64,000 nt of DNA. Origin: Cladorhizidae sp. MBARI D1340-BT2. Lineage: Eukaryota; Porifera; Demospongiae; Poecilosclerida; Cladorhizidae. Shown in pieces: positions 45,710 to 57,459 of the stretch. Location of the stretch: the NCBI GenBank assembly GCA_028752905.1, contig JAQNBH010000009.1:26706370-26770369 (forward strand), in the 5' to 3' direction. Every line of letters starts with the position of its first letter. The stretch's first letter is position 1. The translations under genes were made by a program, and so were the position numbers. The notes below the pieces were generated by a model that had not been told where the DNA came from, made no database searches, and saw only the letters and a list, made by a program, of their open reading frames with translations.

Positions 45710-46099
45710 CATAATAATGAATGCATCGACTCACATCACATGCAACTGATTCAGTGGATTGGCCCGAAAGGAGAGGGACAAGAATTACGACTTTATAATG
45801 AGCTAGCGGCAGATTGGAATAAAGCAGCAGAAATAATTAGTGTTACTGCGACGAGGCTAATAGCATCCATGTATATAGGCAACCCCGAGAAGTGCATGAG
45901 GGCCATCATGGAGAAATGGATGAAGAATACACCGAAAATGAATATCCAATGCACATGGAGGGGCCTGTGCAAATTGTTAGTATGCATGGAACTTAGTGAA
46001 GTCGGTAAAATTTTTAGAGAGGCACTTTACGCTGACCTCACTGACTTGAAGGACAACTTAGAGACATCTGAAAGTGAGCTAGTATTATTGTGTTGTTGA
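45710..46099 (+). CDS. Death-fold domain exon
   Basis: Acceptor GATATTCAG at 45709, then an open frame to TGA at 46097-46099. The segment from AADWNKAAEI to VGKIFREALY has the helix pattern of death or death-like domains: an opening DWNKAAEIISV, a central CMRAIMEKWMKNTPKM resembling the (C)L..ML..WL..TP motif, and TWRGLCKLLVCMELSEVGK. Such domains mediate assembly of apoptosis or immune signalling complexes and are abundant in sponges and cnidarians. The last residues (SELVLLCC) are encoded by the first unit of the following minisatellite, so the C-terminus was formed by the repeat. Upstream exons not found. Confidence 0.6.
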   Translation, partial: HNNECIDSHHMQLIQWIGPKGEGQELRLYNELAADWNKAAEIISVTATRLIASMYIGNPEKCMRAIMEKWMKNTPKMNIQCTWRGLCKLLVCMELSEVGKIFREALYADLTDLKDNLETSESELVLLCC

Positions 46100-46720
46100 T
46101 CTGTGCAGTAGAACCTTCCTTTCTCTTGGGCTTCTAACTATAGGAGCTAGTGATATTGTGTTGTTTATGTGTCAGTTCATCTCCCTTACCCTTGGGTTCC
46201 TAACTATGGGAGTTAGTGGTATTGTGTTATTGATCTGTGCAGTGTAACCTCTCTTACACTTGGGCTCCTAACTATGGGGGCAAGTGGTATTGTGTTGTTG
46301 ATGTGTCAGTGGACCTTGGGTTCCTAACTATGGGAGCTAGTGGTAGTGTGTTGCTGATGTGTGCAGTGGAACCACCATTACACTGGGCTTCTAACTATTG
46401 GAGATAATACTAATGTGTTGTTGTGTGAGAAGAACCTCCCTTAGCATTGTGCTCCTAACTATGGGAGATAGTTGATGTGTGCAGTTGAACCTCCCTCACA
46501 CTTGGGCTCCTAACTATGGAGGCTAGTAGTATTGTGTTGTTGATGTGTGCAGTGGAAACTCCCTTACACTTGGTCTCCTAACTATGGGAGCTAGTTGATG
46601 TGTGCAGTGGAACCTCCCTTAGAATTGGGCTCTAACTATGGGAGCTAGTGGTATTGTGTTTTGATGTATACAATAGAACCTCCCTTACCTTGTGCTCCTA
46701 ATCATAGGACCTAGTGCATA
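46075..46720 (+). repeat. Minisatellite of about 60-70 bp
   Basis: About ten imperfect units built on GGAGCTAGTGGTATTGTGTT, GTTGATGTGTGCAGTGGAAC and CTCCCTTACACTTGGGCTCC. Begins inside the 3' end of the death-fold exon. Confidence 0.85.
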
Positions 46721-48675
46721 TGAGATGTGGGTTTGGCAAGACCACTTTTTACAGAGAGAATGCCACACCCACAATCATGACCTACCAAGTTCATTTGCAT
46801 TTTCCAATAGGGTAAAGATTGTAGCATTGAGTATGTTCCAGAAGACTTGGTACTCTTCATACCGGAGGCTTCATTTTGAAGACAAGTGCACTGTCATTTT
46901 GCTTGAGAGCTACAGAAATGTCTACAAAGAGTGGAACCTCTGATACTGCATTTTAAGCTAGCATATAGTCTATATATATTGTAATTCCGGAGATGCAATA
47001 TTTGCCTTCTAGCAGTATAAAGAGAGAGGGTGCCACAAGTGTTCTGTGGAGTATTATTCACTCAACCTGCTACAACATGCAATGCTTAGTCTGGGGCGGC
47101 ACGGGCAAATTTGGAGTGATCTGGCTATTGTGGTAAGGAATATGATTAACACCGTGTGTTTACAGTTTGAAAATCAGTTATGTTGTCAATCTTCACAAAA
47201 TTATCTGTGATCGTATTTGCTTACAAAATAATTAGTCAATAGTCAATTGCATTATATTGTCTTGCTTCATGGTTAAAATACATTCTCCTCTATGTATATA
47301 CTTAAAGACCATTCGCTGGGAGCATTGGTTGCAGACATCACAAAATCAACATTTGCATAATACTCTGTATCTTACAGGTCTCCAGCAATCCTTATACTCA
47401 AGCCATTATTTTCAATAGCTTATCCATACATTGAGGACAGAAGTAGTGTTCTATTTTTTGGCAAGCCAGTATGCTTAATTCATCAATTATATCCTGAAAA
47501 AACTTATATCTTGGAATCATCCTTCCTCATCAGCTTATAAAAATTTCTATCACTACTGGTCGTTGTGGCCACTGATTGCACATCCCGGTCTAGCAAAGAA
47601 CTTGAGGCACGAAATGATTTTCAAAATATGGTGATGGTTAGTAGCCATTGCTATGACAGAGAACTGCTAAGTATCTCACTTACATTGTGTGTTGTTGTGA
47701 AGGTAGTTAGTAGTATTCCACAGAACTCTTGTGACACTGCTGCTTGAAGGAAACGATTGCATATTTCAAATTACAGAAACCTTTGGATAGCTACTAGTAT
47801 ATTATTACCTACCAGACTGTATGTTTGCATAAAATTATCCAGTTAGCAATTTCATACTTACATCAGAGATTAAAGCCTCATAGATTTTCCTTGTCACAAG
47901 TTTCAAGCAAAGTTAACAATGCACCCGACCTTCCAAATGAAGCCACCACTTCGAAGAGAACTATGTCACCTGGAATGAACCTAACACTACTGTCTTTTCC
48001 ATAAGGTTGCTTGGGGGGAAAAAATTGCTTGGTTGCGAGGCTCATTAATTGAAAGGTTCATAGCCAGCCATACCAAAACATGAACACACGATCTCAGACT
48101 GCTAGTACTTTTCATTGCACAGCGAAGCACTAAAGGTAGAGCAGTTCAATCGCGACTGTGGACTTCCCTGGCTGCTGGGTGACCACACTTGAGAGCCTAA
48201 ATTTGAACCCATGAAACCATAATTTTTCTATATTCAGTTTTTATCACCTAAAAAATGGAAAAGAAAACAAAAATTTATATTTGTCATCAATAGCAACCTC
48301 TAGCCCTAGCCATCTACTACTCTAAAGCCCTAGCAGTTTTAGAACTTCTAACTCTTGACAACCATTACATGAATAATTGCCGAGAAATATATATATTGAA
48401 TTTTGTTTTTTATCTCTCATTTTACTCAGCTAATGATTATTGTGTATTAGTGCAAAGTTATACAGAAACTTTGAGCTCTGGACTGATAGTGTATTAGGAT
48501 GTAGGTGGTGAAAAATGGAAATCATTGACCTCCTTTTAATATCATATAATTCTGACGTTCCACTCGTTCTTTATAATATGCACTACAATTTGCTATTTAC
48601 AATACTATATACAGCTGTGATTTGTTGTCCCTGCATAATATGAATGCATTCTTGGTATATTTCTTCAAACTTTAG

Positions 48676-49990
48676 TTCCTACAAGTGATGGTACAAAAAT
48701 TGGAACATCAGCAGGTCTTCCATTCAAAAGATCCACACAGGTGAGCTACTGTTGTGTTTGCTTGATTTAATGAATGTTTTATTTTTCAGACGCCATCCTT
48801 CCCAGAACAAGCCAGCCAGTCAGAATTCTGGTATGTGTAACTTAGTTCGGAATACTGGGTTTTATTGAATGTGTTTTTTTCCATGTGGAAGGAATTGGTC
48901 CATACAATAAAAGTGCTTACAGCAAATTAATCAACAAACACAGATGATCAACAAACACAGAGGTTATATTTTTCATCGGGTTATCCAAGATAAAGGATCT
49001 ACTTTTTAGGTCTATAATTTCAAAATGAAATATGTACCAAAGGAAGTGAAACATGAAATATCGTGTCTATTCATATCCTATTTTTCTCAGCTCATGTTCA
49101 AAGATGTAAGTCAAGAAAGTAGAGTGACTCTTACAATTTTAAGATATACTTTGCTGTTGTTTTAAATCTGTTTTAAATGCACACAGCACTCTTTTAACAC
49201 CCGTTGGGGCAAAGTGGGTATTAAAACTACACCACTCCAGTATGGCACCATACATTGATTGTATAGTATTACACAGTATGAATGCATTCTATGATCACAC
49301 ATATTTTTTATCCAGGAGTGCCTACAAGTGCTGTTCCAAAATTTGGCCTATCAGGAGAAGGTCTTCCAGCCACACATGTGAGCCAACACTCTATTGTTGT
49401 GTTTGTTTGCTTAATTTAATGTAATATATTGTTAATCCTACAGGCTCAATCCTTTTCTGGTGAGCAAGCCTATGAAATTCCTGGTATGTGTTACTTACTT
49501 TGCAATACTGCAATACTGCTTGTTTTAGTTGTTTGTGGGATTTTAGGTACTGTTAAAAAGATCTTCTCAGAATAAATAAAGAAATTATGTAACATCCTTG
49601 ACATAAGAAGCCTAACACTCCAAAGGTTTAGCTTAATTAGAAAACCTATGATTTTTTATATTAGTGTGATGAACACATGCCGATAATTATGTCATATTAA
49701 ATGTTGCATCTGTTCATGTCCCATTTTTCGTGGCTTATGTCACATACATTAAAGTTTTCACTTCAGTCTGCCTTAAAGTCACCACTTCCACATAGCAGGT
49801 GCCCATTATACAGTTTTCTCTGATCTATGATTTGACTTGTTGCTTGAAGAAACTGCCCAGTGCATAATAGGATAGCAAAGATAGCAAAGATAGAAGGTAG
49901 GATAACAATGAAAATGCATTGCTAGACTTGGATGAAGCTAAAGTTGACAACCTGGAAGCAGTTGAAGCAGAGGCACTGGCTAGACTTTTG
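48676..49990 (+). CDS. Tyrosine-motif exon-pair gene, copy 4
   Basis: Exon A 48676-48740 encodes PTSDGTKIGTSAGLPFKRST. Exon B 48790-48830 is 41 bases rather than 40 and so shifts the frame. The second A 49316-49377 encodes GVPTSAVPKFGLSGEGLPAT, and the second B 49444-49483 encodes AQSFSGEQAYEIPG, both with good splice sites. A terminal-exon homologue at about 49875-49990 reads DSKDRR, a stop, then DNNENALLDLDEAKVDNLEA, so it has a nonsense codon and a damaged acceptor. The A-B-A-B order is the same as copy 1, showing a two-pair unit that was duplicated. Confidence 0.45.
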
Positions 49991-50783
49991 TTAAAACCAT
50001 GAAATCCTCATCTAGAGCTAACTAACCTCTAACTTCATTACAGTGGTAACACAGGGTGTCTATGTAAAATAACCGTGCAAATTACATAACGCAAGCACCC
50101 ATCCATCAGATATTCAAGGTGAGTAGCTAGTTCAACTCCCTTTATGTCCTTTAGGGTAGATATTACTGAGTGGCACTGCAGTGGCATAAGTGCATGTGTG
50201 TACAGCCAGGTATTGCAATAGTACTCTCCATATTGGCATATTTCAAAATAGGTTGGAAAAAATCGTGTCTTAGCTGAAACTTATTTAGGCAGTTTTTTAA
50301 CATCCTAAAGGTGGTTTCTTCTATTTTTTGCTCCAAATAGAATTCCAGCTTACCATGAATTCACTATGGTAGTACCTAGCAGATATAAAAAATAAACGAA
50401 TTAAAACCTGGATTAATTTTTAAAATATATTTTTACCATCTATAACAAACTGAAATTGGTAAAGAACTGAAATTGGTAAAGAACATCAACACTATAATTG
50501 ACTTGTTTATGTGTGCAATATTTGGCTAAACTGAGCTCAATTGGCAGCTACATATTGCATGCTTGTAACCAGCACCATTCTCTGCTTGAATTGTTTGACT
50601 CATATTCTATTCTTGCTCGGTTGCAATGCAATAATTGTTTGTGCTCTATTAGAGTTTGATATGCTTTATTTGAGTTTCAGCTATAGAATTAAAATATATT
50701 AGAGCTGTCAGAAACAGATTTATTATCCCTACATATATAGTATGAATGCATTCTTGATTTATATTTAGATTACTGAACTTTAG

Positions 50784-51282
50784 ACCCTGGATTGCCTACA
50801 AGTGCTCGTACAAAAATTGAGACATCAGGTCATCCAAGAAAAAGATCCACACAGGTGTGCCAATCCTCTATGGTTGTGTTTGCTAGATTTAATGAATGTT
50901 TTATTTTACAGACTCTATCCTTCTCTGATAAACAAGCCAGAGATAATACTGGTATGTGTAAATTAGTTTGGAATACTGGATAATATTTATGTGGATAGTT
51001 TTACAAAAATTGGCCCACACAATGAAAGTGCCCACATCATATAATCAAGAAACACAAGGGTTATTTTTAACCTTGTGTTATCAAGATAAAGGGATCCACT
51101 TTTTAAAGTTCTATAATTTCAAAATGAAATATAATAATATCAATTCAAATGCAATATGAAATAATGTGTCTATTCATATCCTATTTTCATCAGCTTAGTT
51201 CAAAGATGTAAGTCAAGAAGTGATTTTTTGTTAATACTACAGGTTCAATCCTTTTCTGATGAGCAAGCATATGAAATTCCTG
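50784..51282 (+). CDS. Tyrosine-motif exon pairs, copy 5
   Basis: Exon A 50784-50854 encodes PGLPTSARTKIETSGHPRKR. Exon B 50912-50951 encodes TLSFSDKQARDNTG and has lost the Tyr. A further B 51243-51282 encodes VQSFSDEQAYEIP, but the donor GT is replaced by GATATT. The A exon between the two Bs is missing. It appears to be a decaying copy. Confidence 0.4.
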
Positions 51283-51649
51283 ATATTGTGTTACTTACTT
51301 TGGAATACTGTTTGGGTGTTTATGGGATTTTAGGCATTGTTAACAAAACCTCTTGGAACAAATAAAGAAATTATGTTATGCCTTTGACATAAGAAGCCTA
51401 TAATCTATATGTCTAGCTAGTTTAGAACATCTGTTATTTTTTTACATCAATATGAAGACATGCAGAGAAATATGTCAAGAAAAGTTGTGTATTGATAACC
51501 CATTTTTCTCAGCTAATGTCGTGAAATTATATTTTATTTTCAGTTGGCTTATGATCATAGTCGGCACCATCTACAAAGCAAATACCAACTTTGCAAGTTT
51601 TCTGTGATGATTTGACTGGGTAGATATAGCCAAAAATATAACATGTAAC

Positions 51650-52034
51650 AATTATGTCAAATAACAATAACAATATGCCAAATAACATTAATAAGTGTAA
51701 TAATATACCAAATAACAATATAAACAATATGCCAAATAACAATAATAACATGTAACAGTATACCAAATACAGTAACAATATACCAAATAACAATAATAAC
51801 ATTTAACAATATGCCAAATAACAATAATAACATGTAACAATATGCCAAATAACAATAATAACATGTAACAATATACCAAATAACAATAATTACAGGTAAC
51901 AATATGCCAAATAACAATAATAACATGTAACAATATGCCAAATAACAATAATAACATGTAACAATATAACAATTTGCCAAATACCAATAATAACATGTAA
52001 CAATATGCCAAATAACAATAATAACATGTAACAA
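51650..52034 (+). repeat. 31-bp minisatellite, left part
   Basis: About twelve units of AACAATATGCCAAATAACAA plus TAATAACATGT. Resumes at 52810-52885 after the inserted element. The long minus-strand Tyr/Cys/Leu frames here are only the repeat. Confidence 0.9.
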
Positions 52035-52036
52035 TA

Positions 52037-52797
52037 GTGACACGGCATAGGGACTTTATAGAAAAAAGTAAAACGCGAGAAAATTGAACTTTTAGTTGGG
52101 ACGGTTAATTTTTAACGGCATGACATAATAATCGCTATTTTTATACCTTAAATTGAATTCTTACGTCATCATAGCGGCATGCACTAAAAAGAGTATGGAA
52201 AAATCTAAAAGTTGGTCTATGTTTCGAGTTGATTGAGTACGTATTGTGGAAGTTACAGCAAGTTAAACTGAAGGTAGTCTTTTTCTATTTTAGCTGGTCT
52301 TTCCAGAGAAGCGTGTGGAATAAACTTTAGCTACAATGGCAGAGGAGACTCCTACCTCTCCATCTAATTTCACTCTAGATAACATCTCTCCAGTCACTGA
52401 GCTAGATGGCAGTCATGAGGACAATAATGAGAAGGAAACAGTGGACGAGTTCTTCTCCACAGGTTGTGGCTGTTAGCTTGGTCCTGGCTGCTCAAGTCTT
52501 CTCTGTGGGGAGTTAGCAGTGAGCAGTTAGCAGTGACTACAAGAAATGTGTTTAGTTGCCATCTCTTTTTCTGTTTTCACTACTCACCTAGAGCCTTCAA
52601 AACCAGTAAAATCTGGATTATTACATCATTGTTTATTATTAACACCATTAATAAATTTTATATCTTAAGAATGGTAATGTATTGACCTATAATATTTTGA
52701 GAAAACATTCTTCATTATCTAAGGAATATATTTAAAAAAAGTAAAAATAAATTGAAAAAAAAATCAAAGTCCCTTGAGCATCCTATGCCATGTCACA
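52037..52797. mobile_element. TA-flanked element inserted in the minisatellite
   Basis: Ends GTGACACGGCATAGGGACTT (left) and, reverse complement, TGTGACATGGCATAGGATGC (right), flanked by TA at 52035-52036 and 52798-52799; one T has been lost at the left end. 761 bp. The terminal word TGTGACA is shared with the element at 2399-3277, suggesting related transposases. Inside is a short frame at 52336-52476. Confidence 0.7.
52336..52476 (+). CDS. 46-residue acidic frame inside the TA element
   Basis: ATG to TAG, MAEETPTSPSNFTLDNISPV ... DEFFSTGCGC. The acidic start and the FFSTGCGC end resemble the N-terminus of a longer transposon protein cut short by a stop; the downstream frame reads LGPGCSSLLCGELAV. 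Family not certain. Confidence 0.35.
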   Translation: MAEETPTSPSNFTLDNISPVTELDGSHEDNNEKETVDEFFSTGCGC

Positions 52798-52809
52798 TAT
52801 TTTATTATA

Positions 52810-52885
52810 ATTATACCAAATAACAATAATAACGTAACAATATGCCAAATAGCAATAATAATATGTAACAATATACCAAATAACA
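52810..52885 (+). repeat. 31-bp minisatellite, right part
   Basis: Two to three units of the same sequence as 51650-52034. Confidence 0.8.
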
Positions 52886-52889
52886 CCGT

Positions 52890-53435
52890 AGGTCTCACAG
52901 GAGATGTGGTATTCACATAAGAGCTCAGTTCTTACTTTTTGGTAGTCTTTCTGCTGATCTGCAGGCATGGAGGCGACAGCAGTTAGACCTGCACCGGAGA
53001 GGGAGCTGCGTAAGATGATGGCCCACTGATTACGTGAGCCTCAGCCATAGCCTCAAATGCCTCCAGGTAGGCCCCCATACTGTCCGTTCCTTCAGTAAAC
53101 TTAGGGATGGATAGCTTTGGCATCGGAGGGAGTCGAGGTGCAGTAGGGAGAGGTTTGGACAACTCAGCCAACATCTGCAGGAACCTCTGCTGCTCTCTCT
53201 CCTCCTGCCTAGCCTGGGCCTCCTCCCGCCTCTGGGCTTCTCGAGTCTCTCTCTCTTCCTGTTTAGCCTGGGCCTCCTCCCATTTCTGTGCCTCTTGATC
53301 TGACCGAGTCTGGTCAATTTGGATCCACTGCTGGAATAATCTGTCCATGGGATCGATAGGAAAGTTGGCCTCTGTGGTGCCCCCATGACCTCGATGGGAT
53401 TCTTGGAGCATCCTTCTCTCCTTCTCCTCTGACAT
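52890..53435 (-). pseudogene. Ty3-like gag remnant
   Basis: ATG 53435 (MSEEKERRMLQESHRGHGGT), a long Glu/Gln/Arg-rich helix (REAQRREEAQARQEE), then PMPKLSIPKFTEGTDSMGAY and LEAFEAMAEAH, the usual start of a retroelement capsid. After a break near 52985 a second piece, ADQQKDYQKVRTELLCEYHI, matches a later capsid segment, so part of the capsid is deleted. It ends where the minisatellite begins. A primer site and LTR end lie upstream at 53620-53640. Confidence 0.65.
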
Positions 53436-53619
53436 GTCAAGTCAGGGCGATTGGGAAGAGAGGGAAAAAATTAAATCAATACAAACTACAAAACCTCTTC
53501 CTGGCTACTGAAGGGTCGGTTTTCAACCCACAAGGCCATGCCCCGGGTGGTCTCCAGCTAGCTAAGCAACTCCTCTTCGCTAGCTAATGGCTGGTCCAGG
53601 ATCTCTTTTTTACAAGAGA

Positions 53620-53636
53620 TCCCACTGCTGCCGCCA
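53620..53636 (-). other. Primer binding site of the minus-strand retroelement
   Basis: Reads TGGCGGCAGCAGTGGGA on the minus strand, 14 or more of 17 positions shared with the site at 3749. One base separates it from an LTR ending CCCCGACA. Confidence 0.6.
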
Positions 53637-53637
53637 C

Positions 53638-54010
53638 TGTCGGGGAAATTTCACCCTTATCTAAAACCTTTCTTCCTCAATAAGAAAATGGTACTGCTGT
53701 AGCCCGAGCGGTTAGCTACCTCTGGGTGAATACCCCGCGATGCCTAGGTACTCCAGGCATTGGCTACTCCATCAATCACCTTACCTAGACCACTGATCTC
53801 CGTGACCCAAGTCTCAGTCCGCTCTACTTAGGACCTTACTCCAATGTCACCCCTCAGGTTGACTCTCTCTATCTCTTTGTCCCTGTCAGGGTAGTAAGCA
53901 TACACCATGCAACTATCAGACAAAACTCCAGTGTCCCATTCTGGTGCCTTACAATACAGGTATTTCTTAACAGTCACCTGATATGCATATTGCTCTAGAA
54001 CAGTTATCAC
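53638..54010 (-). repeat. LTR 3' part of the minus-strand retroelement
   Basis: Minus-strand sequence ending AAATTTCCCCGACA next to the primer site. The 5' boundary was not found (no TGTCGGGG start), so the LTR is truncated near the RT remnant that follows. Confidence 0.45.
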
Positions 54011-54079
54011 AATGCCTTCTTGGGATTGTGGTGGTGTAGTGATCCATTAGCTGTTGGTTGTGGTTTCTGTGGTTATGGT

Positions 54080-54480
54080 GGGTTATTGTTTGAAAAGTCA
54101 GGGAGTGGTCCTGTTGATTTCCCTGAGAGTAGCAATACAGTATACAGGATCCCATCCAAAGACCCATCCATAGATGAGGCAGTTGAAGTAATTTTTGTAA
54201 TGTTGACGAAAGATGAGAGCTTGAGGGAGAGGACTACACTAGGAGCTGACAGGATTTCTGAAATGTTGGAATTGTGCCTGAAATCCACCTACTTCAGCTT
54301 TCAAGAAAAAATACTACGAGCAACAAGAGGGTGTAGCAATGAGCTCTCCAGTATCTGCAGTAGTAGACAACCTTTATGTGGAATTCTTTGAGGAATTGGC
54401 GCTCACAACTGCCCTACTAAAGCCAAGAGATACGTGGATGATACCTTCTGCATTTTGAAGAAGGGAGTGAGCAGGAACGT
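54080..54480 (+). pseudogene. Penelope-like reverse transcriptase remnant
   Basis: Three frames together give a palm segment: VYRIPSKDPSIDEAVEVIF, RISEMLELCLKSTYFSFQ, then YEQQEGVAMSSPVSAVVDNL and YVEFFEELAL, then RYVDDTFCILKKGV with the YVDD catalytic motif (about 54432-54465). The pattern is typical of Penelope-like elements and some other non-LTR reverse transcriptases. At least two frame changes. No endonuclease seen. Confidence 0.65.
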
Positions 54481-54499
54481 CCCAATTGGAGCAAAATAG

Positions 54500-55440
54500 A
54501 GCTTCTTTCAGATAAAAAGGTGAGATTTGTCACAAAAAGACATTTTCTGTCATTTAAAGAGTAGAAACAGTTCCATAATGTTGAAAAGGAATCTAATGTG
54601 CCTATTTTGACAAGATTGAATGATTACAGAGTTTTTCCTCAAAACGCTCATAAAAGTCCCAAATGGAGTTAAATAGAGCTTCTTTCGGTTAAAAAGTGGA
54701 GATTTCTCACCAAAAGAAATTTTCTGATGTTTAAAGAGTAGAAACAGTTCGATAATGTTGAAATGGAAGCTAATGTGCCCATTTTGACAAGAATGAGCGA
54801 TTTCAGACAGTTTTTCCTCAAAATGCTTTAAAAAATTTCCCAAATGGAGTAAAATACAGTTAAAAATTCGAGATTTCTCACTAAAAGACGTTTTCTTACA
54901 TTTAAAGAGTAGAAATAGTTCCATAATGTTGAAAAGGAAGCTAATTTGCCATTTTTACAAAATTGGGCTATTTCAGGCAGTTTTTCCTCTAAAATGTCCC
55001 AATTGGAGCAAAATAAAAACTGAATATTTCTCACCAAAATACATTTACTGTCGTTTAAAGAGTAGTAACAGTTCCATAAATGTTGAAAAGTACCCATTTT
55101 TACAAGAATGACCGATTTCAGACAGTTTTTCCTCAAAACGCCAAAAAAAGTCCCAATTGGAGCAAAATATAGCGTTAAAAATGGAAGATTTCTCACTAAA
55201 AGATATTTACTATCGTTTAATGAGCCACTGTTCCAATGTTGAAAAGGAAGCTCATGTGACCATTTTGACAAGAATGACCGATTTCAGACAGTTTTTCCTC
55301 AAAACGCTCAAAAACGTCCTAATTTAAGCAAAATAGAGCTTCTTTCGGTTAAAAAGGGGAGATTTGTCACCAAAAGAAATTTTCTGATGTTTAAAGATTA
55401 GAAACAGTTTTATAATGTTGAAATGGAAGCTAATTGTGTA
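54500..55440 (+). repeat. Satellite with a unit of roughly 150-180 bp
   Basis: Six successive units, each with AAACAGTTCCATAATGTTGA, CATTTTGACAAGAATGA and CAGACAGTTTTTCCTCAAAA. Spacing of the first motif varies from about 153 to 178 bases. A single unit lies at 6480-6571. Confidence 0.85.
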
Positions 55441-56720
55441 GGAGCTTACAAAAACAGCAGGATAACCCATAAAGAGTCCTTCGAGCACAGTGGTTGTGAT
55501 CAGCCATTGCCACTAACAACCTTTTTCCTGTCCAACCAGGCTTGTTAATAGCAACTTCCCTCTCAATTGAAAACAACCTTCAAAATAAATGACAGGTAGA
55601 TGGAATGAAATAAATATTAGCCCCAGTTGCTATTAGAAAATGCATAGAAATTGTCCTAGCCACCTTTCCTTTAGGTAAGTTTGGGTATTTTCATATAACA
55701 TCCTCTCTCTATAAATGATTGCAAATTTAAGTTATGATCTTAAAGCCTGTTAAGACTATTTCAAATAAGTTGTTGTAAGATACTAGATTCATGTAGACTA
55801 ATAGGCAGCTGTGCATACTCCACCCCCTAATGCTGCAGTGATATCTCACGTTGTTTTAACAGTTGCTGGTACAGAGAAGCCACCATATTTAAAAGCTGCT
55901 TGGGTATTGGAATAACAATCCCATTGAAGTGACCCCTCCCACCCACATGCGACTATCCAATGCAGAACATTCTATTAAATAGCAGCTTTGTGGGGCAAAC
56001 TTCTCCCAGTTAAGTCTGTGAAATATATTTTAGATTCCGTAAACTCTGGTCATTAAGCCTCTCATGTTTAGTTTGACTAAAGTTGTTAATTAAATGTCAA
56101 TCTTATCCTTAACAAAAACAACATTATTCTGCATCATTATGGTATCTTGTTCTGAAATTATGATCTGGAAATGTTTCAAATAAATATCAATTTATGACAT
56201 GTGAACAAGTGTCAACATTATAATGTGTTTGACAGAACATTGAGCAAGAATATTATTAGCATAACCATGGCTGCAATTGTCTGTAGCTGTTCACAGTTTC
56301 CTAAAGAGTATTTTGCTGCTCCAATGCAGGGCACTTGTAACCTTTCCCCCAGTGATCTAGCAGCACAGGTCTCCTGCATGGCCTCTAAGGTACCAAATCA
56401 CTTTCTATGTACCCTGTGATGAGACACCTAAACCTTAACGGATGCCAACATTGCACCTGTCACAAGAATTATTCTCTTCTTTGGCTAGTATTAATTGTTG
56501 AAGTTCACATAGTTTTGTAGATAAATATACTTCTCTGAGTATGCAAAGAATGTATGAGAGACCATCTCTAGCTTGTTGTAATCTCAGGGGCCTTGCTCCT
56601 GCATTTAATATGGTTTGGGAGTCTGGATATTTCTTATTGTACCATCGAGAGGATAACTCATTCTTCAACCGGCTCGCTAGAGTAATTCCTCAGTTAATCA
56701 AGTGTAAAAATTGTTTATGC
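55440..56720. repeat. Family I, partial copy
   Basis: Follows 9880-10730 in order: AACAGCAG...CCCATAAAGA, AATAACAATCCCATTGAAG, CATTCTATTAAATAGCA, and the minus-strand exon-like segment GAAKYSLGNCEQLQTIAA at about 56250-56360, which is frameshifted after IAA. The remaining 56.7-57.4 kb has an unassigned 140-codon minus-strand frame at 56930-57352. Confidence 0.6.
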
Positions 56721-57459
56721 TAAGTATTTCATAAATTTTTCTGTGAGTGTGATATTTTCAAATGTGTTTAGTGGCCCATATTTGCAGATAAGTGGCTGTA
56801 TTTCTTGTATGTTGAGGTTAGAAGTGAAGCTCTAAACAGACAGGATTTATGGCATGAAGCTCGCTTATCACAAGAAATAAAGAACAGAACCAAACAGACA
56901 TTGGTTATTGGCAAACATAACAATGACCTCTAATAGCAACATAGTCCATGCTTTCTACAGTGGTAAGGTGAAGATTTCTTGCATTGGGTGATTTCTTGCA
57001 TTTGGTACGCCAGAAAAGAACTAGTTAATATTGACCATAACTTGATAGGTAATAATAAGTGGTAATTTCCAACAACCCAGTATATATATCTAGAAGCACT
57101 CCACAAGACTCTACAAACACTAAACGTAAAATTGACCTTAACTTGCAACAATAATTTGTTGTTTAATTGCATAACTACAAGTGTGTTTTCTATTATCATT
57201 TTTATTGGGTGGTGAGACTGAGGCACTGAAATTCTGGGCCTGCTGCTGTACTTTAACACCAGGTTCATATAATCACTTACAAGAAGCCGAGTGCTAAGCC
57301 TGCAAATGGTGTGCCTTGCAATGTGGCCCAGCATTGCCTGTAGTGTGCTCATGCACTAGACTCTTGGTCCATGCTTGTGCATCACATATCTGTAGTAATC
57401 ACAGAGGGTGTTTAATTGCCATAAGGAGTTTGATATAATAAAGTGATGTGCATATTTAG

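Larger units (their letters stand above)
46960..51500. repeat. Segmental duplication, copy 2 (partner 29480-33700)
   Basis: Same order of blocks as the partner, with an extra internal duplication: 48480-48850 resembles 50700-50960. Carries tyrosine-exon copies 4 and 5. Confidence 0.7.

Noticed and set aside
51650..52034. CRISPR-like array
   Set aside because: Units are directly adjacent with no unique spacers; it is a minisatellite in a eukaryotic sequence.
51527..52043. Long minus-strand frames rich in Tyr, Cys and Leu that look like membrane segments
   Set aside because: Produced entirely by the 31-bp minisatellite.
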